From: CAZINM01 sp964540605
GTDB lineage: Bacteria > Patescibacteriota > Dojkabacteria > SC72 > JAHDCA01
DNA: 19,686 bases
Direction: 5' to 3'
Assembly: GCA_964540605.1 (NCBI GenBank)
Contig: CAZINM010000015.1
Location: 1 to 19,686, forward strand
In this document: in pieces, positions 1-7,297 of the stretch
How the letters are laid out: each line of letters starts with the position of its first letter
How positions within the stretch are numbered: the first letter of the stretch is position 1
Made by a program: the position numbers and the translations under genes
The notes under the pieces: model-generated
Databases searched by the model: none
The model's input: only the letters and a program-made list of their open reading frames with translations
What the model was told of the DNA's origin: nothing

Positions 1-100
1 AGTCATCACAAAGATCTATAAAAAGTGCCTTATATGCTTGTTTATACCGGAATTTGGGTAGATCTGAAAGTGCAGTTTTTAATGACTCAATTTGATACAT
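1..100 (-). CDS. rlmN: Probable RlmN-type 23S rRNA methyltransferase, N-terminal 33 codons only (runs off the left edge)
   Basis: An open frame starts with ATG at 98-100 and stays open to the window edge. The 33 visible residues begin MYQIESLKTAL and contain LPKFRYKQAYKALF followed by acidic residues. In the RlmN/Cfr radical-SAM family the small N-terminal domain carries a similar PKFR-x-KQ segment before the catalytic barrel, so RlmN (C2 methylation of A2503 in 23S rRNA) is my best guess. None of the radical-SAM cysteines lie in the window, so the call rests on this one motif. An extended -10 box ends only five bases before the ATG, which suggests a leaderless mRNA. Confidence 0.5.
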   Translation of the reverse strand, partial: MYQIESLKTALSDLPKFRYKQAYKALFIDLCDD

Positions 101-105
101 GAGAG

Positions 106-114
106 ATTATAACA
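106..114 (-). promoter_or_regulatory. Extended -10 promoter (TGTTATAAT) for the left-edge gene
   Basis: The minus strand reads TGTTATAAT, a perfect TATAAT with a TGn extension. No good -35 hexamer stands 16-18 bases upstream. The predicted transcription start falls on or next to the ATG at 100, so the message would have almost no 5' leader. The same TGnTATAAT form precedes cysS, tRNA-Ser and rpsU in this window. Confidence 0.5.
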
Positions 115-176
115 GGAAAGGATTGAGTGAGTATTAATGCAATAGTTCGATTTGGAAACTTACTGATCGAGATCAA

Positions 177-878
177 TTAAAAACCTTCAGAAACCTTTTT
201 GCTTTCTGTAAAGTTGAATTTATTCGGTTGATCCCTATCTTCACTTACAAAATCGTCAAAAAGATCGAGTTTATCTAAATCTTTCGAGCTAGCCCAAAGA
301 TTTTGTTGAACAGGAGTATTTTCAATTAGAGTTCCAGTAATTCCGGTTATAAAAAAACGATAAAATAACACATCTTGTACTACCTCAACCTTGTCATCAG
401 TACGAATTTTATGGTAAACCTCTTCTAATGTATAACTGGTAGCTTTTAATCCGGTCTCTTCGTACAGTTCACGCTCCGCTGCCTCTTGCAATGTTTCTCC
501 GAATCTAACTTTTCCTGTCAATCGACCTACTTTACCTTTGTATGGATGAATGGTTCTTTTTGAAACAAGTTGTTCAACTTCCCCATTTTTGTTTTTACGA
601 ATAACATGCAATAAAACTGAGGTTTTAGGCTGTTTTTCAATCATATTAACATTATCATCAAGCATATTTAGATAATCTTTACCGGTGTCGGTTAATGAAT
701 ATGAATTACCTACTTTCTTAATGAATTTTAAAGATACAAGCTTTTTAAGATGATAATTCATATGCTCACTTTCAAGACCATCAATTAGAAGCTCATTGAA
801 CTTAGCTTGCTCAACAAATGAAAGTTTACGAATTAACTCCTTTTGAAAAAGGTGGATCTTATAATTAATATTATCCAT
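177..878 (-). CDS. Winged-helix-Nudix hydrolase fusion protein
   Basis: A 233-residue protein in two parts. Residues 1-75 look like a winged helix-turn-helix (LKKLVSLKFIKKVGNSYSLT, ending TDTGKDYL). Residues 85-205 are a Nudix domain with a complete Nudix box: G122, E128, R136-E137, E140-E141, G143-L144 match GX5EX7REUXEEXGU exactly, so metal-dependent hydrolysis of a nucleoside-diphosphate-linked compound is expected. The substrate cannot be read from the sequence. The order differs from NrtR regulators, where Nudix comes first and the DNA-binding wing last. The ATG at 878 has no clear Shine-Dalgarno; a candidate extended -10 (GATAAT) lies about 120 bases upstream. It may be a ligand-sensing regulator or a plain hydrolase carrying a binding domain. 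Confidence 0.8.
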   Translation of the reverse strand: MDNINYKIHLFQKELIRKLSFVEQAKFNELLIDGLESEHMNYHLKKLVSLKFIKKVGNSYSLTDTGKDYLNMLDDNVNMIEKQPKTSVLLHVIRKNKNGEVEQLVSKRTIHPYKGKVGRLTGKVRFGETLQEAAERELYEETGLKATSYTLEEVYHKIRTDDKVEVVQDVLFYRFFITGITGTLIENTPVQQNLWASSKDLDKLDLFDDFVSEDRDQPNKFNFTESKKVSEGF

Positions 879-997
879 TATCAGTATTATTATTTTATTA
901 ACGAGATATTAAAACTATATGAAAACGGATTCAAATGAAAAATATTTGAGTTTGTTTTGTATTAGCCAGAAGAAAGTAATTTAAGGTAGAAAGTGGG

Positions 998-1006
998 ATT
1001 ATCACA
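998..1006 (-). promoter_or_regulatory. Weak candidate extended -10 box (TGTGATAAT) upstream of the Nudix gene
   Basis: In the 143-base gap between the C45-type gene and the Nudix gene the minus strand reads TGTGATAAT, five of six matches to TATAAT with a TG at the extended position. It would give a 5' leader of about 110 bases. No -35 element is evident and no terminator hairpin is seen in the gap. Confidence 0.25.
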
Positions 1007-1021
1007 CAATAATGATTTAGA

Positions 1022-2050
1022 TCAAATTTTGATCTCTTCCGATTTTCTTTCTTCGAACAAATCCCAATAAATACTATATCTTCCATTCGTCATATACAAA
1101 GCCAATGTCCAAATCGTTTTTATCCCTGGGAAGTTTTGACAAGTGTAACTACCGGGCCTTCCCAAGATCTCAATAATACTATCATGATCAAATTTATCTT
1201 TTTCAATACCAATTTTCTGTAAGGTTTCGTAATATCTAATATAAGTATTATGTTGAGGTATTCTCTTTAAAACTGTATCTTCTTGGGCTAACTCTGGATC
1301 AACATAATGATTTGTCTGAATTAGGACATTATCTTTTGGTGTAACTATTCTAAACTTTTTAGAGGTATGTTCTACAACAGCCATGTCACCATATTTATCA
1401 GCAATAAAGAAATTCTTTGGACAACATATTGGAACATTATTAAATACATTTATAGCTTCTTGCACTGTTCTACAAGTTTCAGCAATAAGCTTTGTCATGT
1501 AATAACAAGAGATCCCATAAGACCATTGATCTGCAAAAGCAAATGTTATACCGACAAAAAGTCCTTGATCATTTATTACATCATCAGGGTAATAGAAAAG
1601 ATATTCAGGTTTTGCTGTTTCTAGATCACCTACTGCCATATCAGTAACAGCTATAAAGGAATATTTTTTAGGATTAATTACTTTATAAGTTTCGAAAATC
1701 CTACCTGCCTCTGGGATCCAATCATAATTCCTACCAACAAAGAGATCCTTTCCCTTCTTATAACCGAATATTGTACAAGCTTTATCCAATCCAAATTGCT
1801 TTCTATAGCAATTACTTTCAAGTGTTATGAAATCATAGATAAGTTTATTTTCATCAAAATTTCCTCCTACAGCCATTCCCCTAAACTCATCTAGCATTTC
1901 AGGATAATGTTTTTCATAAATTGCTTTTTGATCCTTATATATAACAGGATCAATTTTTACACCATCAAAGTTCATTCCATTTTTTTTGTAAAGCTCTCCT
2001 AGTTGTTTTCCAATTTCAAAAAAATCTCCTTGAAAAGTTTTTACATCCAT
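1022..2050 (-). CDS. C45/choloylglycine-type Ntn amidohydrolase or acyltransferase
   Basis: A 342-residue protein resembling the C45 (acyl-CoA:6-APA acyltransferase-like) and linear amide C-N hydrolase families of N-terminal-nucleophile enzymes. Residues 91-94 read ACTI, making Cys92 the likely nucleophile freed by self-cleavage, and LFVGRNYDW at about 103-111 matches the conserved GRNYD segment just after it. The roughly 90 residues before Cys92 would be the propeptide or small subunit, as in C45 enzymes; in bile-salt hydrolases Cys is residue 2. No signal peptide is visible, so it is probably cytoplasmic. Substrate is unknown. GGGGA seven bases before the ATG is a fair ribosome binding site. 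It sits alone between tRNA-Ser and the Nudix gene. Confidence 0.68.
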   Translation of the reverse strand: MDVKTFQGDFFEIGKQLGELYKKNGMNFDGVKIDPVIYKDQKAIYEKHYPEMLDEFRGMAVGGNFDENKLIYDFITLESNCYRKQFGLDKACTIFGYKKGKDLFVGRNYDWIPEAGRIFETYKVINPKKYSFIAVTDMAVGDLETAKPEYLFYYPDDVINDQGLFVGITFAFADQWSYGISCYYMTKLIAETCRTVQEAINVFNNVPICCPKNFFIADKYGDMAVVEHTSKKFRIVTPKDNVLIQTNHYVDPELAQEDTVLKRIPQHNTYIRYYETLQKIGIEKDKFDHDSIIEILGRPGSYTCQNFPGIKTIWTLALYMTNGRYSIYWDLFEERKSEEIKI

Positions 2051-2181
2051 ATCAGATCCCCATTAAATGATAGATAAATTTTAACTTATTTAAGATCAAA
2101 AACATATAAAATTAGTTCTTAAATAGATAAAAAATGACTTTTTGTTCTTTGTATTCGTGGCGAAAAGGTCGGGTCTTTACA

Positions 2182-2271
2182 TGGCGGAGGGACAGGGATT
2201 CGAACCCTGGGTACGCTTGCGCGCACAACGGTTTTCAAGACCGTCCCATTCGACCGCTCTGGCATCCCTCC
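2182..2271 (-). tRNA. tRNA-Ser(TGA) with encoded CCA
   Basis: The minus strand from 2271 folds as a class II tRNA. The acceptor GGAGGGA (2265-2271) pairs with TCCCTCC (2186-2192), followed by discriminator G (2185) and encoded CCA (2182-2184). The anticodon arm has stem ACGGT/ACCGT around loop CTTGAAA, giving anticodon TGA. A long variable arm (GTGCGCGCAAGCGTAC) marks a serine tRNA, and the T arm is CAGGG-TTCGAAT-CCCTG. UCN serine codons are read. The first 18 bases and the upstream flank are repeated at 2393-2445. No intrinsic terminator is seen after it. Confidence 0.97.
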
Positions 2272-2312
2272 TAATTCGTATTCGGTTTTTAAATCTGCCT
2301 TACTCTATTCTA
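2254..2312 (-). repeat. Direct repeat, copy A: tRNA-Ser 5' end plus upstream flank
   Basis: The segment starting CCGCTCTGGCATCCCTCC and running to CTATTCTA holds the first 18 bases of the intact tRNA-Ser and about 40 bases upstream. It matches copy B (2393-2445), apart from one extra T in a T-run and five extra bases near 2299-2304. Copies start 139 bases apart. Confidence 0.9.
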
Positions 2313-2327
2313 TTTACACTGTATCTT

Positions 2328-2400
2328 CAGAGCGGAACGTACTCGATACCTTGTATCTCTCGCCTTCGGCTCGCTCTACTGTATCGGCTCTGCCGCTCTG
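2328..2400. repeat. Nested inverted repeat between the two tRNA-leader copies
   Basis: CAGAGCGG (2328-2335) is the exact reverse complement of CCGCTCTG (2393-2400). Inside it CGATAC (2344-2349) pairs with GTATCG (2381-2386), and GCC-TTC-GGC (2362-2370) can close a short tip. The outer right arm is part of the truncated tRNA copy. The same arm sequence also occurs in the intact tRNA (2254-2261), so the left arm can pair with either. The segment is visibly more GC-rich than its flanks. Confidence 0.65.
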
Positions 2401-2445
2401 GCATCCCTCCTAATTCGTATTCGGTTTTAAATCTGCTCTATTCTA
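2393..2445 (-). repeat. Direct repeat, copy B: truncated tRNA-Ser 5' fragment plus upstream flank
   Basis: Positions 2393-2410 repeat the first 18 bases of tRNA-Ser exactly (acceptor 5' strand and start of the D arm); 2411-2445 repeat its upstream flank. No matching anticodon arm, T arm or 3' acceptor follows, so this is a broken tRNA copy, not a second gene. It lies between the candidate promoter at 2488 and the intact tRNA, so it should be part of the precursor RNA. Confidence 0.85.
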
Positions 2446-2487
2446 AAAAATATCACGGATAGAGAACAATATCTCCTTAACCCAAGG

Positions 2488-2496
2488 ATTATATCA
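2488..2496 (-). promoter_or_regulatory. Extended -10 promoter (TGATATAAT) upstream of tRNA-Ser
   Basis: The minus strand reads TTTTGTTATGATATAATCC over 2486-2504, containing TGnTATAAT. The identical 19 bases recur at 14851-14869 in front of rpsU. It would start transcription near 2481, some 210 bases before the tRNA 5' end, through the truncated copy. No closer promoter is convincing. The rest of the 313-base gap 2272-2584 holds the repeats described separately; 2505-2584 shows nothing recognisable. Confidence 0.55.
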
Positions 2497-2584
2497 TAAC
2501 AAAAACACACATATAACTATTAATTAGCTGAAAAAGCACTTAAAAAATCAGGATCAAAAGTTACCAACAAATAATAATTCTCGT

Positions 2585-3583
2585 TCAATGCCCATTCTCA
2601 CTGAATATCTTCCTAACAACATCATCCAATGGGATCTCTCTAATGTCTAGATCTTCAACCGGTAGACTTCCTAAGATCTTTGCTGAAACAGCAGGAACAT
2701 CCTCCCTATCTACAGATATGATAATATTGTGACCTTCAAACTCAACCAACTCTCCTAAAGTCTCAACATCTTCTCGAGCTATTTTTTTATTCACAACAAA
2801 GCTAATGTTTTTATACTTCACATACTTTTTAACGAGATTTTCTAACTCTCCATCATATACAACACTACCATCATCAATAATTATGACTCTTTTTGCAAGT
2901 TCTTTAACATCATCCATATAATGACTGGTTAGCATTATTGTCGTTCCAAAGTTCTTATTATAATTTCTAAAGAAGTTCCTTAATTTCTGTTGCATCACTA
3001 CATCCAAACCAATTGTAGGTTCATCAAGAAATACAACTTTTGGATTATGAAGTAGAGATGAAACCAGTTCACATTTCATCCTCTCACCTAGAGAAAGCTT
3101 GCGAACCTGGACATCGATAATATCCTCGATATCTAATAGATCAACCAGCTCTTCGAGCCTTGTTTTAAACTTATCCTGAGGTATTTCATAAATCTCTTTG
3201 TTTAGCATAAATGAATCGATTGCTGGAAGATCCCACCATAACTGATTTTTCTGCCCCATCACTAATGAGATCTGCTTTAAAAATTCCCTCTTTCTATTCC
3301 ATGGGGTGAATCCTAGAACATTAACAACTCCATTTGTCGGATAAAGTAGCCCTGATAAGCACTTTAATGTTGTTGTCTTACCTGCTCCATTTGGTCCAAT
3401 AAAACCTACAAATTCACCTGGTTCGATGTCAAAAGATATTTCTCTTACAGCATTAATATCGTAATAATCTCTTTTAAATAAGCCTTTTATCGCTCCAGCA
3501 AGTCCTGGTTCTTTTTTATACTGTTTAAAAACCTTGTTTAATTTGAATACCGAAATCACATTTCTATCTTCCATATGGTGCAT
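2585..3583 (-). CDS. ABC transporter ATP-binding subunit (ABC-2 exporter type)
   Basis: A cytoplasmic ABC ATPase with all nucleotide-binding motifs. Counting from the ATG at 3583: Walker A GPNGAGKT at 63-70, Q-loop glutamine at about 111 (VMGQKNQLWW), signature LSLGERMK at 163-170, Walker B VVFLDEP with Glu188, and H-loop TSH with His221. A C-terminal domain of about 90 residues follows. The extended N-terminus before Walker A and the MGQKNQLWWDLP stretch resemble the uncharacterised exporter ATPases usually paired with ABC-2 permeases. No permease is adjacent: a terminator lies upstream and a tRNA downstream. A longer reading begins at TTG 3604; I prefer ATG 3583 (or 3574), but none has a clear Shine-Dalgarno. 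Transported substrate is unknown. Confidence 0.9.
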   Translation of the reverse strand: MHHMEDRNVISVFKLNKVFKQYKKEPGLAGAIKGLFKRDYYDINAVREISFDIEPGEFVGFIGPNGAGKTTTLKCLSGLLYPTNGVVNVLGFTPWNRKREFLKQISLVMGQKNQLWWDLPAIDSFMLNKEIYEIPQDKFKTRLEELVDLLDIEDIIDVQVRKLSLGERMKCELVSSLLHNPKVVFLDEPTIGLDVVMQQKLRNFFRNYNKNFGTTIMLTSHYMDDVKELAKRVIIIDDGSVVYDGELENLVKKYVKYKNISFVVNKKIAREDVETLGELVEFEGHNIIISVDREDVPAVSAKILGSLPVEDLDIREIPLDDVVRKIFSENGH

Positions 3584-3661
3584 TTTACTACAAATAATTA
3601 GCAATCATAAGACCAAATATTTTACTCAGATGCGTGTTCATGGATACAAATCTATCTAAAC

Positions 3662-3688
3662 AAAAACAGGGCTTAACTATAGCCCTGT
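3662..3688 (-). terminator. Intrinsic terminator after the K/N-rich membrane protein gene
   Basis: On the minus strand ACAGGGCT and AGCCCTGT form a perfect 8-bp stem around a 7-base loop (3666-3688), followed by TTTTTGTTT. It lies 36 bases past the stop of the gene ending at 3724 and separates it from the ABC ATPase, which must therefore have its own promoter. Confidence 0.85.
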
Positions 3689-3723
3689 CTTAATGGCCTA
3701 TTTAACTACTATAAAATGAACTT

Positions 3724-4635
3724 TTAATTATTCTTTCGTAAACTATCAACAAATTGCTCTACAAGAATCTCATCATTGTTATAGCTACAACCGGTTCCTT
3801 TTGTATATTCGTAAGAAAGCTCAATAATTTGATCATCAAGCTCAAAGAAATTCTTATCGCTCATAACCTCTGAACGAGTAAATACTTTGTACGAAACAGA
3901 GTCTAGAATTCTATCATTCATCAGTTGCTTATCGAAATCAGCATAATTGTTCACTATCCATTGATCCAGTGATGCACCTTTTGGATCTACAAAGATCATT
4001 CTAATAACAGTTCCACACTCAGTTCCGGGTACCTCGAAATCAAGGGCATTTATTTCGGTATTTTTACTTACAATAAATTCTTGCCCTAATGAAACTTGGA
4101 AATTGTTTTCCTCGTTCACATATTGATTTACGGGATCTTTTACGAGGTCATCACTTGTTGCGTATCTCTCACAATAATTCAAACAGCTCTGATAAGAAGA
4201 CTCTCCACCTATCTGTGTCAAAATGACTGGTCTTTCAATTAGTTGTCCGTTGTATTGATTATAAATAAGAACTCCTAAACCTAAGAGATTGAAAAATATC
4301 ATCAAAATAACGAGAATTTGGTAAAAATGAGCGTCTGGAATCACATAATCCCCTTTTTGCAATTTTGATCTTGAGATCGTACTTGGTGTGCTCTTTGAAA
4401 AACTTTTTATGGGTTGATCTGCATTACGAGGTGCATTATTTAAAACAGGTTTTGGCTTGAACTTATTGTTTTGATCTTTTTTATAATTATTTGATGAATT
4501 ATCTTTTTTATTAGGAGCTTTCTTATACTGAGGTTTCTCTGAGGTTCTATTCTGCTTTTGATACTTAGAATAGCCACCTTTTACATATTTATTGGAATTC
4601 TTATTATTCTTCCAATTTTTATTTTTGTCTGGCAC
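3724..4635 (-). CDS. Hypothetical single-pass membrane protein with a K/N-rich disordered N-terminus
   Basis: I do not recognise this 303-residue protein. Residues 1-95 are low-complexity and strongly basic, rich in Lys, Asn, Ser, Gln and Tyr, and likely disordered. Residues 105-125 (ILVILMIFFNLLGLGVLIY) form one transmembrane helix. The C-terminal 175 residues look like a folded domain with few cysteines (151 and 155 as CLNYC, one in TECGT, one near 282), which may form disulfides if outside. The basic N-terminus implies N-in, C-out. The start codon is GTG (CAC at 4633-4635) without a clear Shine-Dalgarno; ATAG-ACAGC-CTAT just before it could form a tiny hairpin. It follows rnhC by 88 bases and ends at an intrinsic terminator, so it is the last gene of the cysS-rnhC run. 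Confidence 0.75.
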   Translation of the reverse strand: MPDKNKNWKNNKNSNKYVKGGYSKYQKQNRTSEKPQYKKAPNKKDNSSNNYKKDQNNKFKPKPVLNNAPRNADQPIKSFSKSTPSTISRSKLQKGDYVIPDAHFYQILVILMIFFNLLGLGVLIYNQYNGQLIERPVILTQIGGESSYQSCLNYCERYATSDDLVKDPVNQYVNEENNFQVSLGQEFIVSKNTEINALDFEVPGTECGTVIRMIFVDPKGASLDQWIVNNYADFDKQLMNDRILDSVSYKVFTRSEVMSDKNFFELDDQIIELSYEYTKGTGCSYNNDEILVEQFVDSLRKNN

Positions 4636-4723
4636 GATAGGCTGTCTATAAAATTAAACTATATGTAAATAGTAGCTAAAGAAGATAGATAATTCAATAG
4701 TAGAATGGCGCTAGTATGAGGGT

Positions 4724-5605
4724 TTACAATAGTTCATTCTCTAGGATTGACTTAGTCGTTTTGAAAAAAACTTTCGCAACTTTTTCTAACTCATTCGAAC
4801 CGAACTCATCAACAAATACTTTCCCCTGCCCTATAACATCTGACGCACCTTTAGGGAATACAAAATTATATTTATCTTGCATTCTTTCCCACTCATCAAG
4901 AAATATCCATCTAGCTAAGATCGATGCTGAAGCAACAACAATATTGTTTGATTCTGCATGATGCATTTGATCAATTTTCATATCTATCGAATCACCGAGT
5001 TCATTTAATAGCCTATTTTTACTTTTCGAGAATTGGTCTACAACTACTCTTTCTAGAGGAAGATCTTGTTCACGAACCTTATTGAATAGTTTATTTAATG
5101 CTTTTGAATGTGCTTTAGCCAGTACAATGGCGATATTTTTATACTGTCTGATCAATTCATTGAACTGTGATGGCTGAATTATTTCAACTTCATGATCAAC
5201 TTTTTTTGTTATTTTTTCTGCAAGTTCAATTATCTTTACATCAGATAATTTTTTAGAATCCGTAACACCAAGATCTTTTAGATATTTCTGTGTATCACTA
5301 TCAGCATAGCAACTTACAACAACCATTGGACCAAAATAATCTCCTTTTCCTACCTCATCACTACCAATAGTTGCTTCAAACCTCTCAATCTTCTGTCCAA
5401 AGATCTTGTCATGATATTCCTGAGCATTCTTTCCTTGAAGAAGTAGCTTCCCACTTGAATAATAAATTATAGAAGTCCCATTTTTCTTAAAGCGAAATAT
5501 CTCGTATTGACTCTTTATCCCATCATCAACAAAACCTTCTTTAACAAGATCTTTAGCAATATTTTCAGCTTTTGCACGATCGATCTCAACAGTACAATTA
5601 CTCAC
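4724..5605 (-). CDS. rnhC: Ribonuclease HIII
   Basis: A 293-residue RNase HIII, the usual length of the family; it cuts the RNA strand of RNA-DNA hybrids in the cytoplasm. Residues 1-70 form the small N-terminal substrate-binding domain (SSGKLLLQGKN near 51-60). The catalytic domain begins at IGSDEVGKGDYFGP (80-93), the form typical of type HIII, with Asp83 and Glu84. Then come TDSKKL (115-120), VVVDQF with Asp190, and HHAESNNIVVASASILAR (215-232), whose Glu218 is a likely fourth acidic residue. The start is GTG at 5605 with no clear Shine-Dalgarno. It lies 62 bases after cysS and probably shares its transcript. RNase HII is not in the window, so whether this is the only RNase H cannot be judged. 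Confidence 0.95.
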   Translation of the reverse strand: MSNCTVEIDRAKAENIAKDLVKEGFVDDGIKSQYEIFRFKKNGTSIIYYSSGKLLLQGKNAQEYHDKIFGQKIERFEATIGSDEVGKGDYFGPMVVVSCYADSDTQKYLKDLGVTDSKKLSDVKIIELAEKITKKVDHEVEIIQPSQFNELIRQYKNIAIVLAKAHSKALNKLFNKVREQDLPLERVVVDQFSKSKNRLLNELGDSIDMKIDQMHHAESNNIVVASASILARWIFLDEWERMQDKYNFVFPKGASDVIGQGKVFVDEFGSNELEKVAKVFFKTTKSILENELL

Positions 5606-5667
5606 TTCTAATAAATATTTAAATAAAGCCCGAACCTAGTAACCAAGCAATCAAGAATTTTTAATAA

Positions 5668-7173
5668 TTAACTTATCTTGGTGACTTTTTGACCATCTTC
5701 AGTATCAACTACTAAGTATCCCATTTTTGTTAGCTCATCTCTTAATCTATCAGATTCCGTGAAATTTTTCTCTTCACGAGATCTTTTTCTATCTTCAACT
5801 AACTTTTTTATTGCCTCAGGCAATTCACTTTCATCTATATCTGTATTCTGCGACTTTCTTTTATTAGCTTCCTCAATGAGATCTAATCCGAAAACCTTAT
5901 CAAATGATCTCAATGTGGCGATCTTATCTGCACTTGAGTTATCAGAGCTTAACATGTCATTCATCACAGCAAAGGCTTCTGGAATATTTAGATCATTGCT
6001 TATAGACTCGATAAATCTGTCATCATATTCTTTAATTATCTCACCCTTACTTTGTTTAGACCCCGAATTATCCAACCCAGCTATTATCTCAGATACTTTA
6101 TCTACAAGACTTAACCTTGATGACCTAGAACTTTCAAGTCCTCCAATACTAAAGTAGAGAGGTTTACGATATTTTACAGAGAGATAGTAGTAACGAATAT
6201 CTAAACCTGTATATCCCATCTCTAAAAGATCTAATATCGAATAAACATTCCCTTTACTCTTCGACATCTTCTCTCCCTTTTTACCAACAAGCCAGGCATT
6301 ATGAACCCACATTTTTACAACATCATGTCCAAAAGCCCCGTAATTTTGAGCTCTTTCATTGCTATGATGAACTCCAATGTGTTCCATACCACCCGTATGG
6401 ATATCTATATGCTCTCCTAATTCTGTACTTCCCATAGCGGTACATTCAATATGCCAACCAGGAAATCCTACTCCCCAAGGAGAATCCCATTTCATAATAT
6501 GATTTTTATATTTACCAACCAGTCTCATCCATAAAACGAAATCTGCAGGATTCTTTTTATTAGGATCAACATTTACATCATCTCTTGCACCAGTCTCCTT
6601 CTCAGATAAATTCTGCCTACTTAATTCTGTATATCCTGGATACTTTGTAACATCAAAATATAAAGCCTGATCAGTCATATATGTGAACCCACCCTTCTCT
6701 ATACGCTTTATTGTCTCGATCATTTCACTTATATACTCTGTTGCTCTTGTCCATCTATGCTCCTTAACTTTCTTTGGATCAATATTATCTTCGGTGATCT
6801 TTGTTCCGTCAGGATGTAAGATATTCAATGTTTTCAGATCTTCTAAAAAGGTCACAATTACTTCATCAGCTATTGTATAAGGATCTTTACCTGTAGCTTT
6901 TGCTGTTTTTTCCATTTTATCTTCACCAAAGTCATCATCTTCTGTCATATGACCAACATCGGTCATATTAATAATTCGCTCGACTTTATAACCCAGATAG
7001 ATCAATACTCTATGAAGTATGTCCCATTCGGAAAAAGCACGGTAATTACCAATATGCTGTCTTTTATAAACTGTTGGTCCACAGTTATACATCTTTACTG
7101 TATTAGTTTTTTCATCGTAAGGAATAACCTCCTCAAGCTGTCTTGTTAGCGTATTGTAAAGACGTAATCTCAT
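5668..7173 (-). CDS. cysS: Cysteinyl-tRNA synthetase
   Basis: Class I aminoacyl-tRNA synthetase charging tRNA-Cys. From ATG 7173 it has 501 residues, somewhat over the usual 460-470. The Zn-binding set is intact: Cys31 (MYNCGPTVY), Cys244 (GWHIECTAMG), His269 and Glu273 (HHSNERAQ). The ATP-binding signatures are HIGN at 40-43 and KMSKS at 302-306. The C-terminal helical region (about 390-495) ends with the typical ARD-like segment RKRSREEKNFTESDRLRDEL. An in-frame TTG at 7188 could add five residues, but the ATG gives the standard N-terminus RLRLYNTLTR. An extended -10 box at 7201-7209 lies 27 bases upstream, giving a leader of about 20 bases. It heads the cysS-rnhC-membrane protein run. Confidence 0.97.
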   Translation of the reverse strand: MRLRLYNTLTRQLEEVIPYDEKTNTVKMYNCGPTVYKRQHIGNYRAFSEWDILHRVLIYLGYKVERIINMTDVGHMTEDDDFGEDKMEKTAKATGKDPYTIADEVIVTFLEDLKTLNILHPDGTKITEDNIDPKKVKEHRWTRATEYISEMIETIKRIEKGGFTYMTDQALYFDVTKYPGYTELSRQNLSEKETGARDDVNVDPNKKNPADFVLWMRLVGKYKNHIMKWDSPWGVGFPGWHIECTAMGSTELGEHIDIHTGGMEHIGVHHSNERAQNYGAFGHDVVKMWVHNAWLVGKKGEKMSKSKGNVYSILDLLEMGYTGLDIRYYYLSVKYRKPLYFSIGGLESSRSSRLSLVDKVSEIIAGLDNSGSKQSKGEIIKEYDDRFIESISNDLNIPEAFAVMNDMLSSDNSSADKIATLRSFDKVFGLDLIEEANKRKSQNTDIDESELPEAIKKLVEDRKRSREEKNFTESDRLRDELTKMGYLVVDTEDGQKVTKIS

Positions 7174-7200
7174 AACTTTAATTACCAAATTTATGTGGAT

Positions 7201-7209
7201 ATTATAGCA
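7201..7209 (-). promoter_or_regulatory. Extended -10 promoter (TGCTATAAT) for cysS
   Basis: The minus strand reads CCTGCTATAATATCC, a perfect extended -10. The flanks resemble the left-edge promoter (CCTGTTATAAT). No consensus -35 is seen 16-18 bases upstream. The predicted start is near 7194. The remaining bases up to the recR stop at 7298 show no clear terminator. Confidence 0.6.
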
Positions 7210-7297
7210 GGAAAAAATAAGCTGATGGTTGCTACCTGATCTTTTATTAAATTGATCTGTTAATGACGAACTTTCTAGCTAACTCATTTGGACTGTC

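Noticed and set aside
2393..2410. A second tRNA-Ser gene
   Set aside because: Only the first 18 bases match; no anticodon arm, T arm or 3' acceptor strand follows.
2142..2462. A plus-strand 106-codon open frame reading GQGFEPWVRLRAQRFSRPSHSTAL
   Set aside because: This is the well-known artefact of translating the antisense strand of a tRNA-Ser gene; the frame runs through the tRNA and its repeat.
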